A stretch of 64,000 bases of DNA from Sulfitobacter sp. S190. Lineage in GTDB: Bacteria; Pseudomonadota; Alphaproteobacteria; Rhodobacterales; Rhodobacteraceae. Positions 1-9,198 of the stretch are shown piece after piece. The stretch lies in assembly GCF_025141935.1 (NCBI RefSeq), contig NZ_CP081120.1, positions 558,001 through 622,000 of the forward strand, given 5' to 3'. Position numbers and translations under genes: made by a program. Below the pieces are notes generated by a model. That model was not told the origin of the DNA. It was given only the letters and a program-made list of their open reading frames with translations, and made no database searches. The stretch's first letter is position 1; each line of letters begins with the position of its first letter.

Positions 1-17
1 GCCCGGATCCGCCGGGC
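1..17 (+). other. Short hairpin upstream of fusA
   Basis: A perfect 6-bp inverted repeat (GCCCGG and CCGGGC) with a 5-nt loop lies about 45 nt before the fusA start. No T-run follows, so it does not look like a terminator. It probably lies in the intercistronic space after the preceding gene, expected to be rpsG in this gene order but outside the window. Confidence 0.3.
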
Positions 18-60
18 CCCTGACCCTTTTCAAAGCAATACCTCTGAGGAAGCTTTACAA

Positions 61-2178
61 ATGGCACGCGATTATCCGCTCGACCGATACCGTAACTTCG
101 GCATCATGGCCCACATTGATGCCGGTAAAACCACATGCTCCGAACGCATCCTGTACTACACGGGCAAATCCCACAACATCGGTGAGGTGCACGATGGTGC
201 AGCCACGATGGACTGGATGGAGCAGGAGCAGGAACGCGGCATCACCATCACCTCGGCTGCGACGACCACCTTCTGGGAACGCACCGAAGACGGTGAAACC
301 GCCGACACGCCCAAGCACCGCCTGAACATCATCGACACCCCCGGCCACGTTGACTTCACCATCGAAGTCGAACGTTCGCTCGCGGTTCTCGATGGTGCCG
401 TTTGCGTTCTGGACGCCAACGCCGGTGTTGAGCCGCAGACAGAAACCGTCTGGCGGCAGGCTGACCGCTACAAGGTGCCGCGCATGGTCTTCGTCAACAA
501 GATGGACAAGATCGGCGCCGACTTCTTCAACTGTGTCGAGATGATCGAAGACCGCACCGGTGCGGTTGCCGTGCCTGTCGGTATCCCGATCGGTGCCGAG
601 ACCGAACTCGAAGGTCTGATCGATCTGGTCACCATGGAAGAGTGGCTGTGGCAAGGCGAAGATCTGGGCGCGTCCTGGATCAAGGCGCCGATCCGCGACA
701 GCCTCAAGGACATGGCCGACGAATGGCGTGCCAAGATGATCGAGAACGCCGTCGAGCAAGACGACGACGCGATGGAAGCCTACCTCGAAGGCAACGAGCC
801 CGACGTCCCGACCCTGCGCGCCCTGCTGCGCAAGGGCTGCCTGTCGATGGCCTTCGTTCCCGTTCTGGGCGGCTCCGCGTTCAAGAACAAAGGTGTTCAG
901 CCTCTGCTCAACGCTGTGATCGACTATCTGCCCAGCCCGCTGGACGTTGTCGACTACATGGGCTTCAAACCCGGCGACGAAGACGAAGTTCGTAACATCC
1001 CGCGTCGTGCGGACGATGAAATGGCCTTCTCCGGTCTGGCGTTCAAAATCATGAACGACCCCTTCGTGGGCTCGCTGACGTTCACGCGCATCTATTCGGG
1101 TACGCTGAACAAGGGTGACACGCTGCTCAACTCGACCAAAGGTCGCAAAGAGCGTGTGGGCCGGATGATGATGATGCACTCCAACGACCGCGAGGAAATC
1201 ACCGAAGCGTTCGCAGGCGACATCATCGCGCTGGCCGGTCTGAAAGACACCACAACAGGCGACACTCTGTGCGCAGAGAAAGATCCGGTTGTGCTGGAAA
1301 CGATGACCTTCCCCGATCCGGTGATCGAAATCGCGGTCGAGCCCAAAACCAAGGCCGACCAGGAGAAGATGTCCGCAGGTCTGCAGCGTCTGGCTGCCGA
1401 AGACCCGTCCTTCCGTGTGGAGACCGATCTCGAATCCGGTCAGACCATCATGAAGGGCATGGGCGAACTTCACCTGGACATCCTGGTGGACCGTCTCAAG
1501 CGCGAATTCAAAGTCGAAGCGAACATCGGTGCGCCACAGGTGGCTTACCGTGAAACCATCGGCCACGAAGTCGAGCACACCTACACCCACAAGAAACAGT
1601 CGGGTGGTTCGGGTCAGTTCGGCGAAGTCAAACTGCTCATCTCTCCCACGGAGCCGGGCGAAGGCTATTCGTTCGAGAGCAAGATCGTCGGCGGTGCCGT
1701 GCCCAAGGAATACATCCCGGGCGTGGAAAAAGGCATCAACTCGGTCATGGACAGCGGTCCGTTGGCGGGCTTCCCCGTCATCGACTTCAAGGTGCAGCTG
1801 CTGGACGGTAAGTTCCACGACGTTGACTCCAGCGTTCTGGCGTTCGAAATCGCGTCGCGGATGTGTATGCGCGAAGGCATGAAGAAAGCCGGTGCGAAAC
1901 TGCTCGAACCGATCATGAAAGTCGAAGTGATCACGCCTGACGAATACACAGGCGGCATCATCGGCGATCTGACATCGCGTCGCGGTCAGGTACAGGGTCA
2001 GGACAGCCGCGGTAACGCGATTGCCATCGACGCTTTCGTGCCGCTGGCCAACATGTTCGGCTACATCAACACGCTGCGGTCCATGTCGTCGGGTCGTGCG
2101 AACTTCACCATGCAGTTCGACCACTACGAAGGCGTGCCACAGAACATCTCGGACGAGATTCAGGCCAAATTCGCGTGA
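61..2178 (+). CDS. fusA: Translation elongation factor G
   Basis: EF-G is the GTPase that drives translocation of tRNA and mRNA on the ribosome. The 705-aa protein has full family length. The G-domain is intact: P-loop AHIDAGKTT (residues 17-25), switch RGITIT (59-64), DTPGH (92-96) and NKMD (146-149). A GAGGA Shine-Dalgarno element precedes the ATG by about 10 nt. Tuf lies 0.55 kb downstream, the str-operon order; the upstream part (rpsL, rpsG) would be outside the window. The stop codon overlaps the next start by one base, which suggests translational coupling to the small lipoprotein gene. Confidence 0.98.
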   Translation: MARDYPLDRYRNFGIMAHIDAGKTTCSERILYYTGKSHNIGEVHDGAATMDWMEQEQERGITITSAATTTFWERTEDGETADTPKHRLNIIDTPGHVDFTIEVERSLAVLDGAVCVLDANAGVEPQTETVWRQADRYKVPRMVFVNKMDKIGADFFNCVEMIEDRTGAVAVPVGIPIGAETELEGLIDLVTMEEWLWQGEDLGASWIKAPIRDSLKDMADEWRAKMIENAVEQDDDAMEAYLEGNEPDVPTLRALLRKGCLSMAFVPVLGGSAFKNKGVQPLLNAVIDYLPSPLDVVDYMGFKPGDEDEVRNIPRRADDEMAFSGLAFKIMNDPFVGSLTFTRIYSGTLNKGDTLLNSTKGRKERVGRMMMMHSNDREEITEAFAGDIIALAGLKDTTTGDTLCAEKDPVVLETMTFPDPVIEIAVEPKTKADQEKMSAGLQRLAAEDPSFRVETDLESGQTIMKGMGELHLDILVDRLKREFKVEANIGAPQVAYRETIGHEVEHTYTHKKQSGGSGQFGEVKLLISPTEPGEGYSFESKIVGGAVPKEYIPGVEKGINSVMDSGPLAGFPVIDFKVQLLDGKFHDVDSSVLAFEIASRMCMREGMKKAGAKLLEPIMKVEVITPDEYTGGIIGDLTSRRGQVQGQDSRGNAIAIDAFVPLANMFGYINTLRSMSSGRANFTMQFDHYEGVPQNISDEIQAKFA

Positions 2179-2705
2179 TGAAAACTTTGCGCGTCCCGCT
2201 TGCCCTCACCCTGATCGCCGGTCTGGCCGCTTGTGCCACACCGTCGATCCGGGCCACGGGCGATACCACGGATCTGAACGTGGTGTCGGTGTCGGTTGAC
2301 ACGGACACCATGGCACAGGCCGTGTCGGGGCGTGCATCCACCGTGACCAAGGCGCAGCTGGACGATGATCTGACGGCTGCGCTGGGGGCGGAACTGGCAA
2401 AGGCGTCCACGCCGGACGGCACGCCCGTCACCGTGGCGGTCACGCTGACCTCCGTGGATCTGGCACCGCCGGTGACACGCGTCGCCGCCGCCGCCAGCTC
2501 GGCCACGGGCACTGTGACAGTGACGGAAGTGGGCACCGACCGCACGGTTGTGCCCGCCACCACCCTCACCGGCACCAGCAACAGCCTGCGCGCACCGGGC
2601 GTGATCGGTCTGGCCACGACCCAGTCGGTGGAAAATGATTATCGCGGCACCCTGTCGGGTTTCGCGAGCACAGTACGCAAGGCCCTCTTCGGGTCCGAAC
2701 AATAG
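2178..2705 (+). CDS. Small predicted lipoprotein between fusA and tuf
   Basis: Function not recognised. The 175-aa product opens with a signal sequence ending in lipobox LAAC (Cys19), so it should be lipidated and exported. The mature part is rich in Thr, Val, Ala and Ser, with no motif I know. The ATG start overlaps the fusA stop (TGATG); a GTG three bases upstream is a possible alternative. Only 24 nt separate it from tuf, so it appears embedded in the str operon and probably cotranscribed with translation factors, which is odd for an envelope protein. Confidence 0.75.
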   Translation: MKTLRVPLALTLIAGLAACATPSIRATGDTTDLNVVSVSVDTDTMAQAVSGRASTVTKAQLDDDLTAALGAELAKASTPDGTPVTVAVTLTSVDLAPPVTRVAAAASSATGTVTVTEVGTDRTVVPATTLTGTSNSLRAPGVIGLATTQSVENDYRGTLSGFASTVRKALFGSEQ

Positions 2706-2729
2706 ACGTTTTTCAAAAGGAGCCACACC

Positions 2730-3905
2730 ATGGCAAAGGAAAAGTTTGAACGTAACAAGCCGCACGTCAACATTGGCACGATCGGCCACGTTGACCACGG
2801 CAAGACGACACTGACGGCTGCGATCACCAAGTATTTCGGTGATTTCAAGGCTTACGACCAGATTGACGGCGCGCCCGAGGAGAAAGCCCGCGGGATCACG
2901 ATTTCGACGGCACACGTCGAGTATGAAACCGACGCGCGTCACTATGCGCACGTCGATTGCCCCGGCCACGCGGACTACGTCAAGAACATGATCACCGGTG
3001 CGGCGCAGATGGACGGCGCGATCCTGGTTGTGAACGCGGCCGACGGCCCGATGCCTCAGACGCGCGAGCACATCCTGCTGGGCCGCCAGGTTGGCATCCC
3101 GTACATGGTTGTTTTCATGAACAAGGTTGACCAGGTCGACGATGAGGAGCTGCTGGAGCTGGTGGAAATGGAAATCCGCGAGCTGCTGTCGTCCTACGAG
3201 TATCCCGGCGACGACATTCCGATCATCGCGGGTTCCGCGCTGGCGGCGATGGAAGGCAACAAGCCCGAAATCGGCGAAGAGAAGATCAAGGAACTGATGG
3301 CGGCTGTGGACGAGTACATCCCGACGCCCGCACGTGCCGTTGACCAGCCGTTCCTGATGCCGGTCGAAGACGTGTTCTCGATCTCGGGCCGTGGTACAGT
3401 TGTGACGGGCCGTGTCGAGCGTGGCGTGATCAACGTGGGCGACGAGATCGAAATCGTCGGCATCCGCGACACCAAGAAGACGACCTGCACGGGCGTTGAA
3501 ATGTTCCGCAAGCTGCTGGATTCTGGCGAAGCGGGCGACAACATCGGCGCGCTGCTGCGTGGCGTTGACCGTGACGGCGTCGAGCGTGGCCAGGTGCTGT
3601 GCAAGCCCGGTTCGGTGAACCCGCACACGAAGTTCGAAGCCGAAGCCTACATCCTGACCAAGGAAGAGGGTGGCCGTCACACGCCGTTCTTCGCCAACTA
3701 CCGTCCGCAGTTCTACTTCCGTACGACGGATGTGACCGGCACGGTTCAGCTGCCCGAGGGCACTGAAATGGTGATGCCGGGTGACAACCTGAAGTTCGAC
3801 GTCGAGCTGATCGCGCCCATCGCGATGGAGCAGGGCCTGCGCTTCGCGATCCGCGAAGGCGGCCGGACCGTCGGCGCGGGTGTCGTGTCGAAGATCACGG
3901 AGTAA
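2730..3905 (+). CDS. tuf: Translation elongation factor Tu
   Basis: EF-Tu delivers aminoacyl-tRNA to the ribosomal A site. The 391-aa protein is full length and shows P-loop GHVDHGKT (residues 19-26), DCPGH (76-80) and NKVD (131-134), followed by the two beta-barrel domains. AAAAGGAG precedes the ATG with good spacing. It is the last gene of the str operon here and is followed by a strong hairpin terminator. Rhodobacterales often carry a second tuf copy elsewhere, which cannot be judged from this window. Confidence 0.98.
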   Translation: MAKEKFERNKPHVNIGTIGHVDHGKTTLTAAITKYFGDFKAYDQIDGAPEEKARGITISTAHVEYETDARHYAHVDCPGHADYVKNMITGAAQMDGAILVVNAADGPMPQTREHILLGRQVGIPYMVVFMNKVDQVDDEELLELVEMEIRELLSSYEYPGDDIPIIAGSALAAMEGNKPEIGEEKIKELMAAVDEYIPTPARAVDQPFLMPVEDVFSISGRGTVVTGRVERGVINVGDEIEIVGIRDTKKTTCTGVEMFRKLLDSGEAGDNIGALLRGVDRDGVERGQVLCKPGSVNPHTKFEAEAYILTKEEGGRHTPFFANYRPQFYFRTTDVTGTVQLPEGTEMVMPGDNLKFDVELIAPIAMEQGLRFAIREGGRTVGAGVVSKITE

Positions 3906-3946
3906 GTGTAGCGGCCCACAGGGCCGATGCACCTACCCGACAGTGC

Positions 3947-3972
3947 AAAGGGCGTCCCTCGGGGCGCCCTTT
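3947..3972 (+). terminator. Rho-independent terminator after tuf
   Basis: AAAGGGCG pairs with CGCCCTTT, with further CCC/GGG pairing inside, 42 nt after the tuf stop. It closes the fusA-tuf transcription unit. The T-run is only three bases. Confidence 0.8.
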
Positions 3973-4129
3973 GTCACGAGAGGGAGATCGCGAGACGCGC
4001 CAATTAAAGCGTGTCGAAGATCATAATCCCCACCGCGCCCTTTCCCCGCCGCTCCTCAGAAATCCGCCGATCCCATAAAACTACGCAACAATGCTTCCCT
4101 GTGCGGGACAAGCGTCTATTGTGGGGGGC

Positions 4130-4663
4130 ATGACAGTCATCACATCCCTGCTGCGCGTCTGCGCATGCCTCGTTTTCCTCGGCGCAACCGCTGTATATGC
4201 CGCCGATGTCGAACGCTTTGTCGGCCACTACGAAGGGACGGCCGATGCCGCCATCGACGGCGAGCTGAAACCGCGCGAGCTCAGCACGACGATCGAGATG
4301 ACGAAGGAAGGGTTCCATGTCACCTGGACCTCGCTGATCTATAAGGCCGACGGGACGGTGAAGGAAAACAGCTACGACATCGACTTCATCCCCACGGACC
4401 GGCCGCATATCTTCGGCTCCGCGATGCAGGTGAACGTCTTTGGCAAACGCATCCCGCTCAACCCCCTGCAGGGGGAGCCGTTCGTTTGGTCCCGCTTCGA
4501 GGGCGATACTTTCACGCTCTATTCGCTCTTCATCAACGCCGAGGGCGGATACGAGATGCAGGAGTATCACCGCACGCTGGCCGATGGCGGGCTGGACCTG
4601 CTGTTCCAGCGCATCGAAAACGGGGTTGCGCGCAAGAAAGTGACCGCCTTTCTGGCCCGCTGA
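4130..4663 (+). CDS. Secreted protein of unknown function
   Basis: The 177-aa product has an N-terminal signal peptide with a likely cleavage site AVYA|AD after residue 24. The rest looks like a compact beta-rich secreted domain; no family is recognised. I chose the ATG at 4130 because it follows a G-rich Shine-Dalgarno-like run and gives a clean signal peptide; an upstream in-frame ATG at 4091 would add 13 residues in front of it. It stands alone between the tuf terminator and the S10 promoter. Confidence 0.7.
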   Translation: MTVITSLLRVCACLVFLGATAVYAADVERFVGHYEGTADAAIDGELKPRELSTTIEMTKEGFHVTWTSLIYKADGTVKENSYDIDFIPTDRPHIFGSAMQVNVFGKRIPLNPLQGEPFVWSRFEGDTFTLYSLFINAEGGYEMQEYHRTLADGGLDLLFQRIENGVARKKVTAFLAR

Positions 4664-4716
4664 ACACGGCCCGCGGGGGCGCGCGGGAAAACTGTGCCGA
4701 TGGTGCCAAAACCCCC

Positions 4717-4745
4717 TTGCCACCTGCGGCGCGACCCCCTATAGC
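4717..4745 (+). promoter_or_regulatory. Promoter of the rpsJ (S10) operon
   Basis: TTGCCA (4717-4722), exactly 17 bp, then TATAGC (4740-4745). The predicted transcription start is near 4752, giving a leader of about 118 nt before rpsJ. The same TTGCCA-17-TATA layout recurs upstream of rplO at 21237. Confidence 0.75.
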
Positions 4746-4756
4746 ACACCCAACCC

Positions 4757-4782
4757 ACGGGGCGCGCAATGACGCGCCCCGT
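4757..4782 (+). other. Hairpin at the 5' end of the S10 leader
   Basis: A perfect 10-bp inverted repeat (ACGGGGCGCG with CGCGCCCCGT) around a 6-nt loop begins about 5 nt after the predicted transcription start. There is no T-run, so it is not a standard terminator. It could stabilise the mRNA 5' end or serve as a regulatory leader element. Confidence 0.6.
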
Positions 4783-4869
4783 TGGCGTTACACAAAAGAT
4801 CGCGACGAGGGTGCCGGATGAGCCGCTATCCTCCTCTCCGTGACCATCCCAGATCAAGGGATTTGCATT

Positions 4870-5187
4870 ATGGCTGCCAGCCAAAACATCCGCATTCGCC
4901 TGAAGGCGTTTGATTACCGGGTGCTTGATGCCTCCACTCAGGAAATCGTCAACACCGCCAAGCGCACAGGCGCTTCCGTTCGCGGCCCCATTCCGCTGCC
5001 GAACAAAATCGAAAAATTCACCGTTCTGCGTGGCCCCCACGTGGACAAGAAATCCCGCGATCAATTCGAGATCCGCACGCACAAGCGCCTGCTGGACATC
5101 GTTGAGCCGACCCCCCAGACCGTGGACGCGCTGATGAAGCTCGACCTCGCCGCTGGTGTGGATGTCGAAATCAAGCTGCAATCGTAA
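4870..5187 (+). CDS. rpsJ: 30S ribosomal protein S10
   Basis: S10 is a head protein of the 30S subunit and also the NusE antitermination factor. The 105-aa product beginning [20 protein letters not shown] matches the family along its length, including the loop segment RGPIPLPNK. The start at 4870 is preferred over an in-frame ATG at 4840 because S10 proteins begin just before the NIRIRLKA strand and AAGGGA lies upstream. It is the first gene of the S10 unit and lies 19 nt before rplC. Confidence 0.97.
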   Translation: MAASQNIRIRLKAFDYRVLDASTQEIVNTAKRTGASVRGPIPLPNKIEKFTVLRGPHVDKKSRDQFEIRTHKRLLDIVEPTPQTVDALMKLDLAAGVDVEIKLQS

Positions 5188-5206
5188 GCGTAGGAGGGTT
5201 TCTATT

Positions 5207-6076
5207 ATGTTGCGCTCAGGCGTTATCGCAAAGAAAGTCGGGATGACCCGGCTGTTCATGGAAGACGGCAAGCAGATCCCTGTGACCGTTCTCCAACTCG
5301 ACAAGCTGCAGGTTGTGGCCCAGCGGACCGACGACAAAGACGGCTATACCGCCGTTCAGCTCGGTGCCGGTACGGCCAAGGCCAAGCGGACTTCGCAAGC
5401 CATGCGCGGCCACTTTGCCGCGTCCAAGGTGGAACCGAAGCGTAAGGTTGCCGAATTCCGTGTGGATGCCGACAACCTGATCCCAGTGGGCGAAGAAATC
5501 ATCGCCGACCACTACTTCGCGGGTCAATTCGTGGATGTTGCAGGCACTTCGATCGGTAAAGGTTTTGCCGGTGCCATGAAGCGTCACAACTTCGGCGGTC
5601 TGCGGGCGACACACGGTGTCTCCATCAGCCACCGTTCGCACGGCTCCACGGGCCAGTGTCAGGATCCGGGCAAGGTTTTCAAAGGCAAGAAAATGGCCGG
5701 TCACATGGGTGCTGCCCGCGTGACAACCCAGAACCTGCAGGTCGTCAAAACCGACACCTCGCGCGGTCTGATCATGGTCAAAGGCGCCGTTCCCGGCTCC
5801 AAAGGTGGCTGGGTCACGGTCAAGGATGCGGTGAAAAAGCCGTTCCCCGAAGAAGCGATCCTGCCCGCCGCGCTGAAGTCCGCAGCCGAGGAAGCCGCCA
5901 AAGCCGCTGAAGAAGCAGCCGCAGCAGCAGCCGCAGAAGCCGAAGCAGAAGCAAAGCGTCTCGCCGAAGAGCAAGCCGCCGCTGAAGCCGAAGCGCTCAA
6001 AGCTGCCGAAGCCGAAATCGAAGCCGACAAAGCTGGTGAAGCTGACGGTGAAGACAAGAAAGAAGGTGACGCATGA
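5207..6076 (+). CDS. rplC: 50S ribosomal protein L3 with a long Ala/Glu-rich tail
   Basis: L3 nucleates 50S assembly near the peptidyl-transferase centre. Residues 1 to about 215 form the usual L3 fold, including HGSTGQ at 145-150 in the central extension. Residues 223-289 are an added low-complexity Ala/Glu/Lys segment likely to form a charged helix ending in an acidic tail. This makes the protein 289 aa against roughly 205-215 aa in most bacteria. The ATG follows TAGGAGGG. The stop overlaps the rplD start by 4 nt. Confidence 0.96.
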   Translation: MLRSGVIAKKVGMTRLFMEDGKQIPVTVLQLDKLQVVAQRTDDKDGYTAVQLGAGTAKAKRTSQAMRGHFAASKVEPKRKVAEFRVDADNLIPVGEEIIADHYFAGQFVDVAGTSIGKGFAGAMKRHNFGGLRATHGVSISHRSHGSTGQCQDPGKVFKGKKMAGHMGAARVTTQNLQVVKTDTSRGLIMVKGAVPGSKGGWVTVKDAVKKPFPEEAILPAALKSAAEEAAKAAEEAAAAAAAEAEAEAKRLAEEQAAAEAEALKAAEAEIEADKAGEADGEDKKEGDA

Positions 6077-6690
6077 AACTCGATGTCATCAAACTCGACG
6101 GCGGCAAAGCCGGGTCGGTAGATCTGGACGAGGCCCTGTTCGGTCTCGAGCCACGCGCCGACATCCTGCACCGTGTCGTGCGCTGGCAGCGTAACAACGC
6201 ACAGCAGGGCACGCACAAGGTCAAGACGCGCTCGGAAACCAGCTACTCGACCAAGAAGATCTATCGCCAAAAGGGCACCGGTGGCGCACGTCACGGGTCG
6301 CGCAACGCGCCGATCTTCCGCAAGGGTGGTATCTACAAGGGCCCAACGCCCCGTAGCCACGGCCACGAGCTGACCAAGAAGTTCCGCAAGCTGGGTCTGT
6401 GCCACGCGCTTTCCGCCAAGATGAAAGAAGGCAACGTGGTCATCCTCGACGAAGCGACGTCGGCAGGCAAAACCGCCGCTCTGGCCAAGCAGATCAAGGA
6501 TCTGGGCTGGAAACGCGCGCTGGTCATCGACGGTTCTTCGGTCAACGAAGACTTCGCAACCGCCGCCCGCAACATCGACGGTCTGGATATCCTGCCGACG
6601 ATGGGCGCAAACGTATACGACATCCTCAAGCGTGACACCCTGGTGATCACGAAGGCCGGTGTCGAAGCACTGGAGGCCCGTTTGAAATGA
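6073..6690 (+). CDS. rplD: 50S ribosomal protein L4
   Basis: L4 lines the polypeptide exit tunnel, and in some bacteria represses its own S10 operon. The 205-aa protein has the conserved tunnel-loop region ([20 protein letters not shown]). It overlaps both neighbours by 4 nt (ATGA), showing tight translational coupling with rplC and rplW. Whether L4 autoregulation occurs here is unknown, although a 5' leader hairpin exists at 4757-4782. Confidence 0.97.
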   Translation: MKLDVIKLDGGKAGSVDLDEALFGLEPRADILHRVVRWQRNNAQQGTHKVKTRSETSYSTKKIYRQKGTGGARHGSRNAPIFRKGGIYKGPTPRSHGHELTKKFRKLGLCHALSAKMKEGNVVILDEATSAGKTAALAKQIKDLGWKRALVIDGSSVNEDFATAARNIDGLDILPTMGANVYDILKRDTLVITKAGVEALEARLK

Positions 6691-6983
6691 GCGCGAAACC
6701 AGAACATTACGACGTGATCCGCAAGCCGATCATCACCGAGAAGGCAACAATGGCGTCCGAGCAGAACGCCGTCGTCTTCGAAGTGCATATCGACAGCAAC
6801 AAACCCCAGATCAAAGAGGCCGTCGAGGCGCTGTTTGGTGTGAAGGTGAAGGCCGTGAACACGTCCATCACCAAGGGTAAGGTCAAGCGCTTCCGCGGTC
6901 AGCTGGGCACACGCAAAGACGTGAAAAAAGCCTATGTGACCCTCGAGGAAGGCAACACGATCGACGTGAGCACCGGCCTCTGA
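6687..6983 (+). CDS. rplW: 50S ribosomal protein L23
   Basis: L23 sits at the tunnel exit and is the docking site for SRP and trigger factor. The 98-aa product is full length, with the typical N-terminal [14 protein letters not shown]. It starts within the rplD stop (4-nt overlap) and is unexpectedly the last gene of this unit: a strong terminator follows, and rplB, its usual neighbour, starts only 2.2 kb further on. Confidence 0.97.
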   Translation: MSAKPEHYDVIRKPIITEKATMASEQNAVVFEVHIDSNKPQIKEAVEALFGVKVKAVNTSITKGKVKRFRGQLGTRKDVKKAYVTLEEGNTIDVSTGL

Positions 6984-7008
6984 GCCACGCCCGCGCGTGA
7001 CGACAACG

Positions 7009-7037
7009 AAAGGCCCCTGCAACCGCAGGGGCCTTTT
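7009..7037 (+). terminator. Terminator after rplW
   Basis: A 12-bp perfect stem (AAAGGCCCCTGC with GCAGGGGCCTTT) around a 4-nt loop ends in TTTT. It terminates the rpsJ-rplW unit and physically splits the S10 operon. Confidence 0.9.
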
Positions 7038-7239
7038 CGCGTTCGGGCGCATTGGTGGATTCCCGCCGATGCGCACGACCCCAAAGGATTTGCTTGCAAT
7101 TTCGCCCGATTTCGCTCATTGCATACGGGCGACGTTACATGCCTATCGAATTTCTGCTCCATCCGGCTCAGTTTTGCGATCCTTCACTGACTTAGCCAAG
7201 CTGCCGCATTCCGTGGGCAGCACATCAGGAGTACAGACT

Positions 7240-7446
7240 ATGGCCACAGGCACAGTCAAATGGTTCAACACCACTAAAGGTTTCGGTTTTATCGCCCCCG
7301 ACGGCGGCAGCAAAGACGTGTTCGTACACATCTCTGCCGTTGAGCGCGCAGGCCTCACAGGTCTGGCCGACGACCAGAAAGTCACGTTCGACATCGAAGC
7401 AGGCCGCGACGGCCGCGAGAGCGCGACAAACATCCAGCTGGCCTAA
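7240..7446 (+). CDS. Cold-shock domain protein (CspA family)
   Basis: A 68-aa single cold-shock domain that binds single-stranded RNA or DNA and acts as an RNA chaperone. RNP1 (KGFGFIAP, residues 13-20) and RNP2 (VFVHI, 27-31) are intact. The start at 7240 is set by AGGA upstream and the canonical [10 protein letters not shown] opening. About 200 nt of non-coding sequence precede it, so a long 5' leader as in other csp genes is possible. It stands alone between two terminators. Confidence 0.95.
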   Translation: MATGTVKWFNTTKGFGFIAPDGGSKDVFVHISAVERAGLTGLADDQKVTFDIEAGRDGRESATNIQLA

Positions 7447-7453
7447 GCCGCTG

Positions 7454-7514
7454 CACCCCCGAGGGGGTGGTTTAGAGATTTCAAAGGGCGTGGTGCAATA
7501 CCCACGCCCTTTTT
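7454..7514 (+). terminator. Tandem hairpins and terminator after csp
   Basis: A first hairpin CACCCC/GGGGTG (7454-7469) is followed by AAAGGGCGTGG pairing with CCACGCCCTTT (7483-7512) and a run of five T. The second structure is the intrinsic terminator of csp. Confidence 0.85.
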
Positions 7515-7686
7515 GCATGCCGCGTGATCGCGGAAGCGTTAGGCGTCGGCTTGGCAGACGAAGCGGGCTTTCGCTGCGGTCGCTCCAATGGCTCTTTTAG
7601 GAAAACCAGCCATCATTCTTCCAGGTTCAAATAGTGAAGTGGTGCGTACTTGATTTGCTTAAATCACTGCCCGGCAATCCCTTGGT

Positions 7687-8136
7687 TTAGTCCGAACCGC
7701 GCTCAATTTGGCCAACCTTCGCAGTAACCTTTCCAAGCAAATCCAACAACGTGTCCTGCTCATTTTCGTTCAGCGCGGACAAGAAGAATTCCATATTCTT
7801 AATATCTTGCCGATTCAGGGTCTCCGCTAAGGCGCTGCCCGCCTCCGATAGCACCAGCGAGGCTGCACGCCTGTCTGCCCTATCGCGCTTTCGCTCAATC
7901 AAGCCGCGCTTTGTCAATCGCGCAATAACGCTGCTTGTCGTCGTAGGCGCTACGCCAAGATAGTTGGTCAGCTCAGCCGCACGCATTCCTGGTGAAGCGC
8001 GCAACGCACCAATCGTGTTAAAATCCAATGCGTTGTAAGGGATCGCATGCTGATGATCCTTTGGCGTTCGCTCACTAACAAGCATGACGCGCATTAAAGT
8101 TCCGACGAGGTCTAGCAGTTTAGGAGCGCGTGACAT
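7687..8136 (-). CDS. MarR-family transcriptional regulator
   Basis: A 149-aa winged helix-turn-helix protein of the MarR type, which usually represses a neighbouring gene until a small ligand binds. The HTH core lies around residues 48-78 (MRAAELTNYLGVAPTTTSS), followed by the wing with DRADRRAASLVLS. It is transcribed divergently from the SRPBCC gene, with 84 bp between the starts and a 27-bp imperfect palindrome in that gap, so it probably controls itself and that gene. Its codon use is less GC-biased than the surrounding ribosomal genes. Confidence 0.85.
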   Translation of the reverse strand: MSRAPKLLDLVGTLMRVMLVSERTPKDHQHAIPYNALDFNTIGALRASPGMRAAELTNYLGVAPTTTSSVIARLTKRGLIERKRDRADRRAASLVLSEAGSALAETLNRQDIKNMEFFLSALNENEQDTLLDLLGKVTAKVGQIERGSD

Positions 8137-8182
8137 TTAAAGTTTTTTGCCGCTTTCCCTTGAAAACGCAAGGTCTCAAACT

Positions 8183-8209
8183 CATTTACTACGAATATCG
8201 CAGTAAATG
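8183..8209. promoter_or_regulatory. Candidate operator for the MarR regulator
   Basis: An inverted repeat CATTTACT (8183-8190) and AGTAAATG (8202-8209) has a second inner pair CGA/TCG around ATA. The 27-bp symmetric element sits 12 bp before the SRPBCC start codon and 46 bp from the marR start, where a dimeric winged-helix repressor would be expected to bind. Confidence 0.6.
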
Positions 8210-8220
8210 GAGATCGAACA

Positions 8221-8796
8221 ATGCGAATGCTTGCTTCTGCCGTAGCCTTTTTTGCTTTCACGTCTGTTGTCGCTGCCGAAGTGGCAATTCCGGCACCGCC
8301 TGATCTTGCGAGTGCCAGCAAATACCAATCGAACACAGAAACTATCGTCCTGAACGCGCCGCTGGCAGAGGCTTGGCAGTTCTGGCGCGACAACCCAGTC
8401 ACCGATTTCGTGGAGCCCACTGACCGCATTCCAGAGATCGCAGGTTTTGAAGTATTAAAGGGAAACTGGGGGGAACCCGGCAGTATTCGCCGCGTCACGT
8501 TCCAAACCGGTGAAACCGCTTTGGAACGTGTTCTCACCAGTACTGAAAGCGAGTTCTCTTACCAGATTTGGAACATCCAGACGTCTTCCGGCCGCTTCAT
8601 CAACCACATCTATGGTAAGTTCGAAGCGCAACCTGTGGAGAGCGGTACCGCGATAAACTGGAGCTACAATGTAAAACCAGCCGTATTCTTTGCACGACCT
8701 TCAATCGCCTCCTTTATCAGAAACGACTTTGCGCCATTCATGGAGGGCGGATTGCAAGGTCTGTCTGCGGCGTATACTGCAAGTCAACCAGGTTGA
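8221..8796 (+). CDS. Secreted SRPBCC-type (polyketide cyclase/START-like) protein
   Basis: A 191-aa protein with a signal peptide ending near VVAA|E (residue 19), followed by a helix-grip SRPBCC-like domain (NAPLAEAWQFWRDNP near the N-terminus and a long amphipathic C-terminal helix). Such domains bind hydrophobic ligands; the ligand here is unknown. GGAG precedes the ATG. It is divergent from marR and shares its control region, so it is a likely target of that regulator. No close functional assignment is possible. Confidence 0.7.
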   Translation: MRMLASAVAFFAFTSVVAAEVAIPAPPDLASASKYQSNTETIVLNAPLAEAWQFWRDNPVTDFVEPTDRIPEIAGFEVLKGNWGEPGSIRRVTFQTGETALERVLTSTESEFSYQIWNIQTSSGRFINHIYGKFEAQPVESGTAINWSYNVKPAVFFARPSIASFIRNDFAPFMEGGLQGLSAAYTASQPG

Positions 8797-9023
8797 GTTG
8801 AAGACATGAAATCGTGGTCAGACCTGGCCTCTCGTGGTCGATAGCTCCTGTTGTCGGTCACTCCACGCCTTCTCAGCACCCATCACGAGAGCCGCACCGG
8901 TCTTCGAAGGGCTTACTGATACTCTGAGTCTTTAAGAGCAGACATTCGTAAATCGCGCAGCATCCGGTAAAGTGGGTTCTAAGCAGACATCCTACCTAAC
9001 ATCATTGGCCCCGCCTTATATCC
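8797..9023. other. Non-coding gap before the rplB promoter
   Basis: No convincing gene, RNA gene or repeat is seen here. The base composition is closer to the marR/SRPBCC segment than to the ribosomal genes, so the stretch may belong to the same inserted DNA. Confidence 0.4.
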
Positions 9024-9052
9024 TTGACCCTCCCCCCAACCTGACCTAAACG
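9024..9052 (+). promoter_or_regulatory. Promoter of the rplB unit
   Basis: TTGACC (9024-9029), 17 bp, TAAACG (9047-9052). It restarts ribosomal-protein transcription after the csp/marR insertion. A terminator-like hairpin lies between it and rplB. Confidence 0.6.
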
Positions 9053-9067
9053 ACCCCATCGGCACTG

Positions 9068-9093
9068 GCCCCGGATTCGTCCGGGGCTTTGCC
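9068..9093 (+). terminator. Terminator-like hairpin in the rplB leader
   Basis: GCCCCGGA pairs with TCCGGGGC around a TTCG tetraloop, followed by a T-rich stretch. It lies about 10 nt after the start site predicted from the promoter at 9024 and 105 nt before rplB. It could end transcripts from upstream or act as an attenuator in the rplB leader. Confidence 0.6.
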
Positions 9094-9198
9094 TTTGTTT
9101 GTATGGCGCATCGTCATACGCCCAATTCTGGCACCTACGGGGGCCTATAACCACGCCGACCTACGGGGCGGCACACAGCAAAACGGAAGACAGACAAC

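Noticed and set aside
55..2124. A 689-codon open frame on the minus strand across fusA
   Set aside because: It mirrors the EF-G gene, whose motifs are intact on the plus strand. High GC content creates such antisense frames; no domain or ribosome site is seen.
2160..3932. A 590-codon minus-strand frame across the lipoprotein gene and tuf
   Set aside because: Antisense shadow of tuf; the translated sequence is low-complexity and matches no known family.
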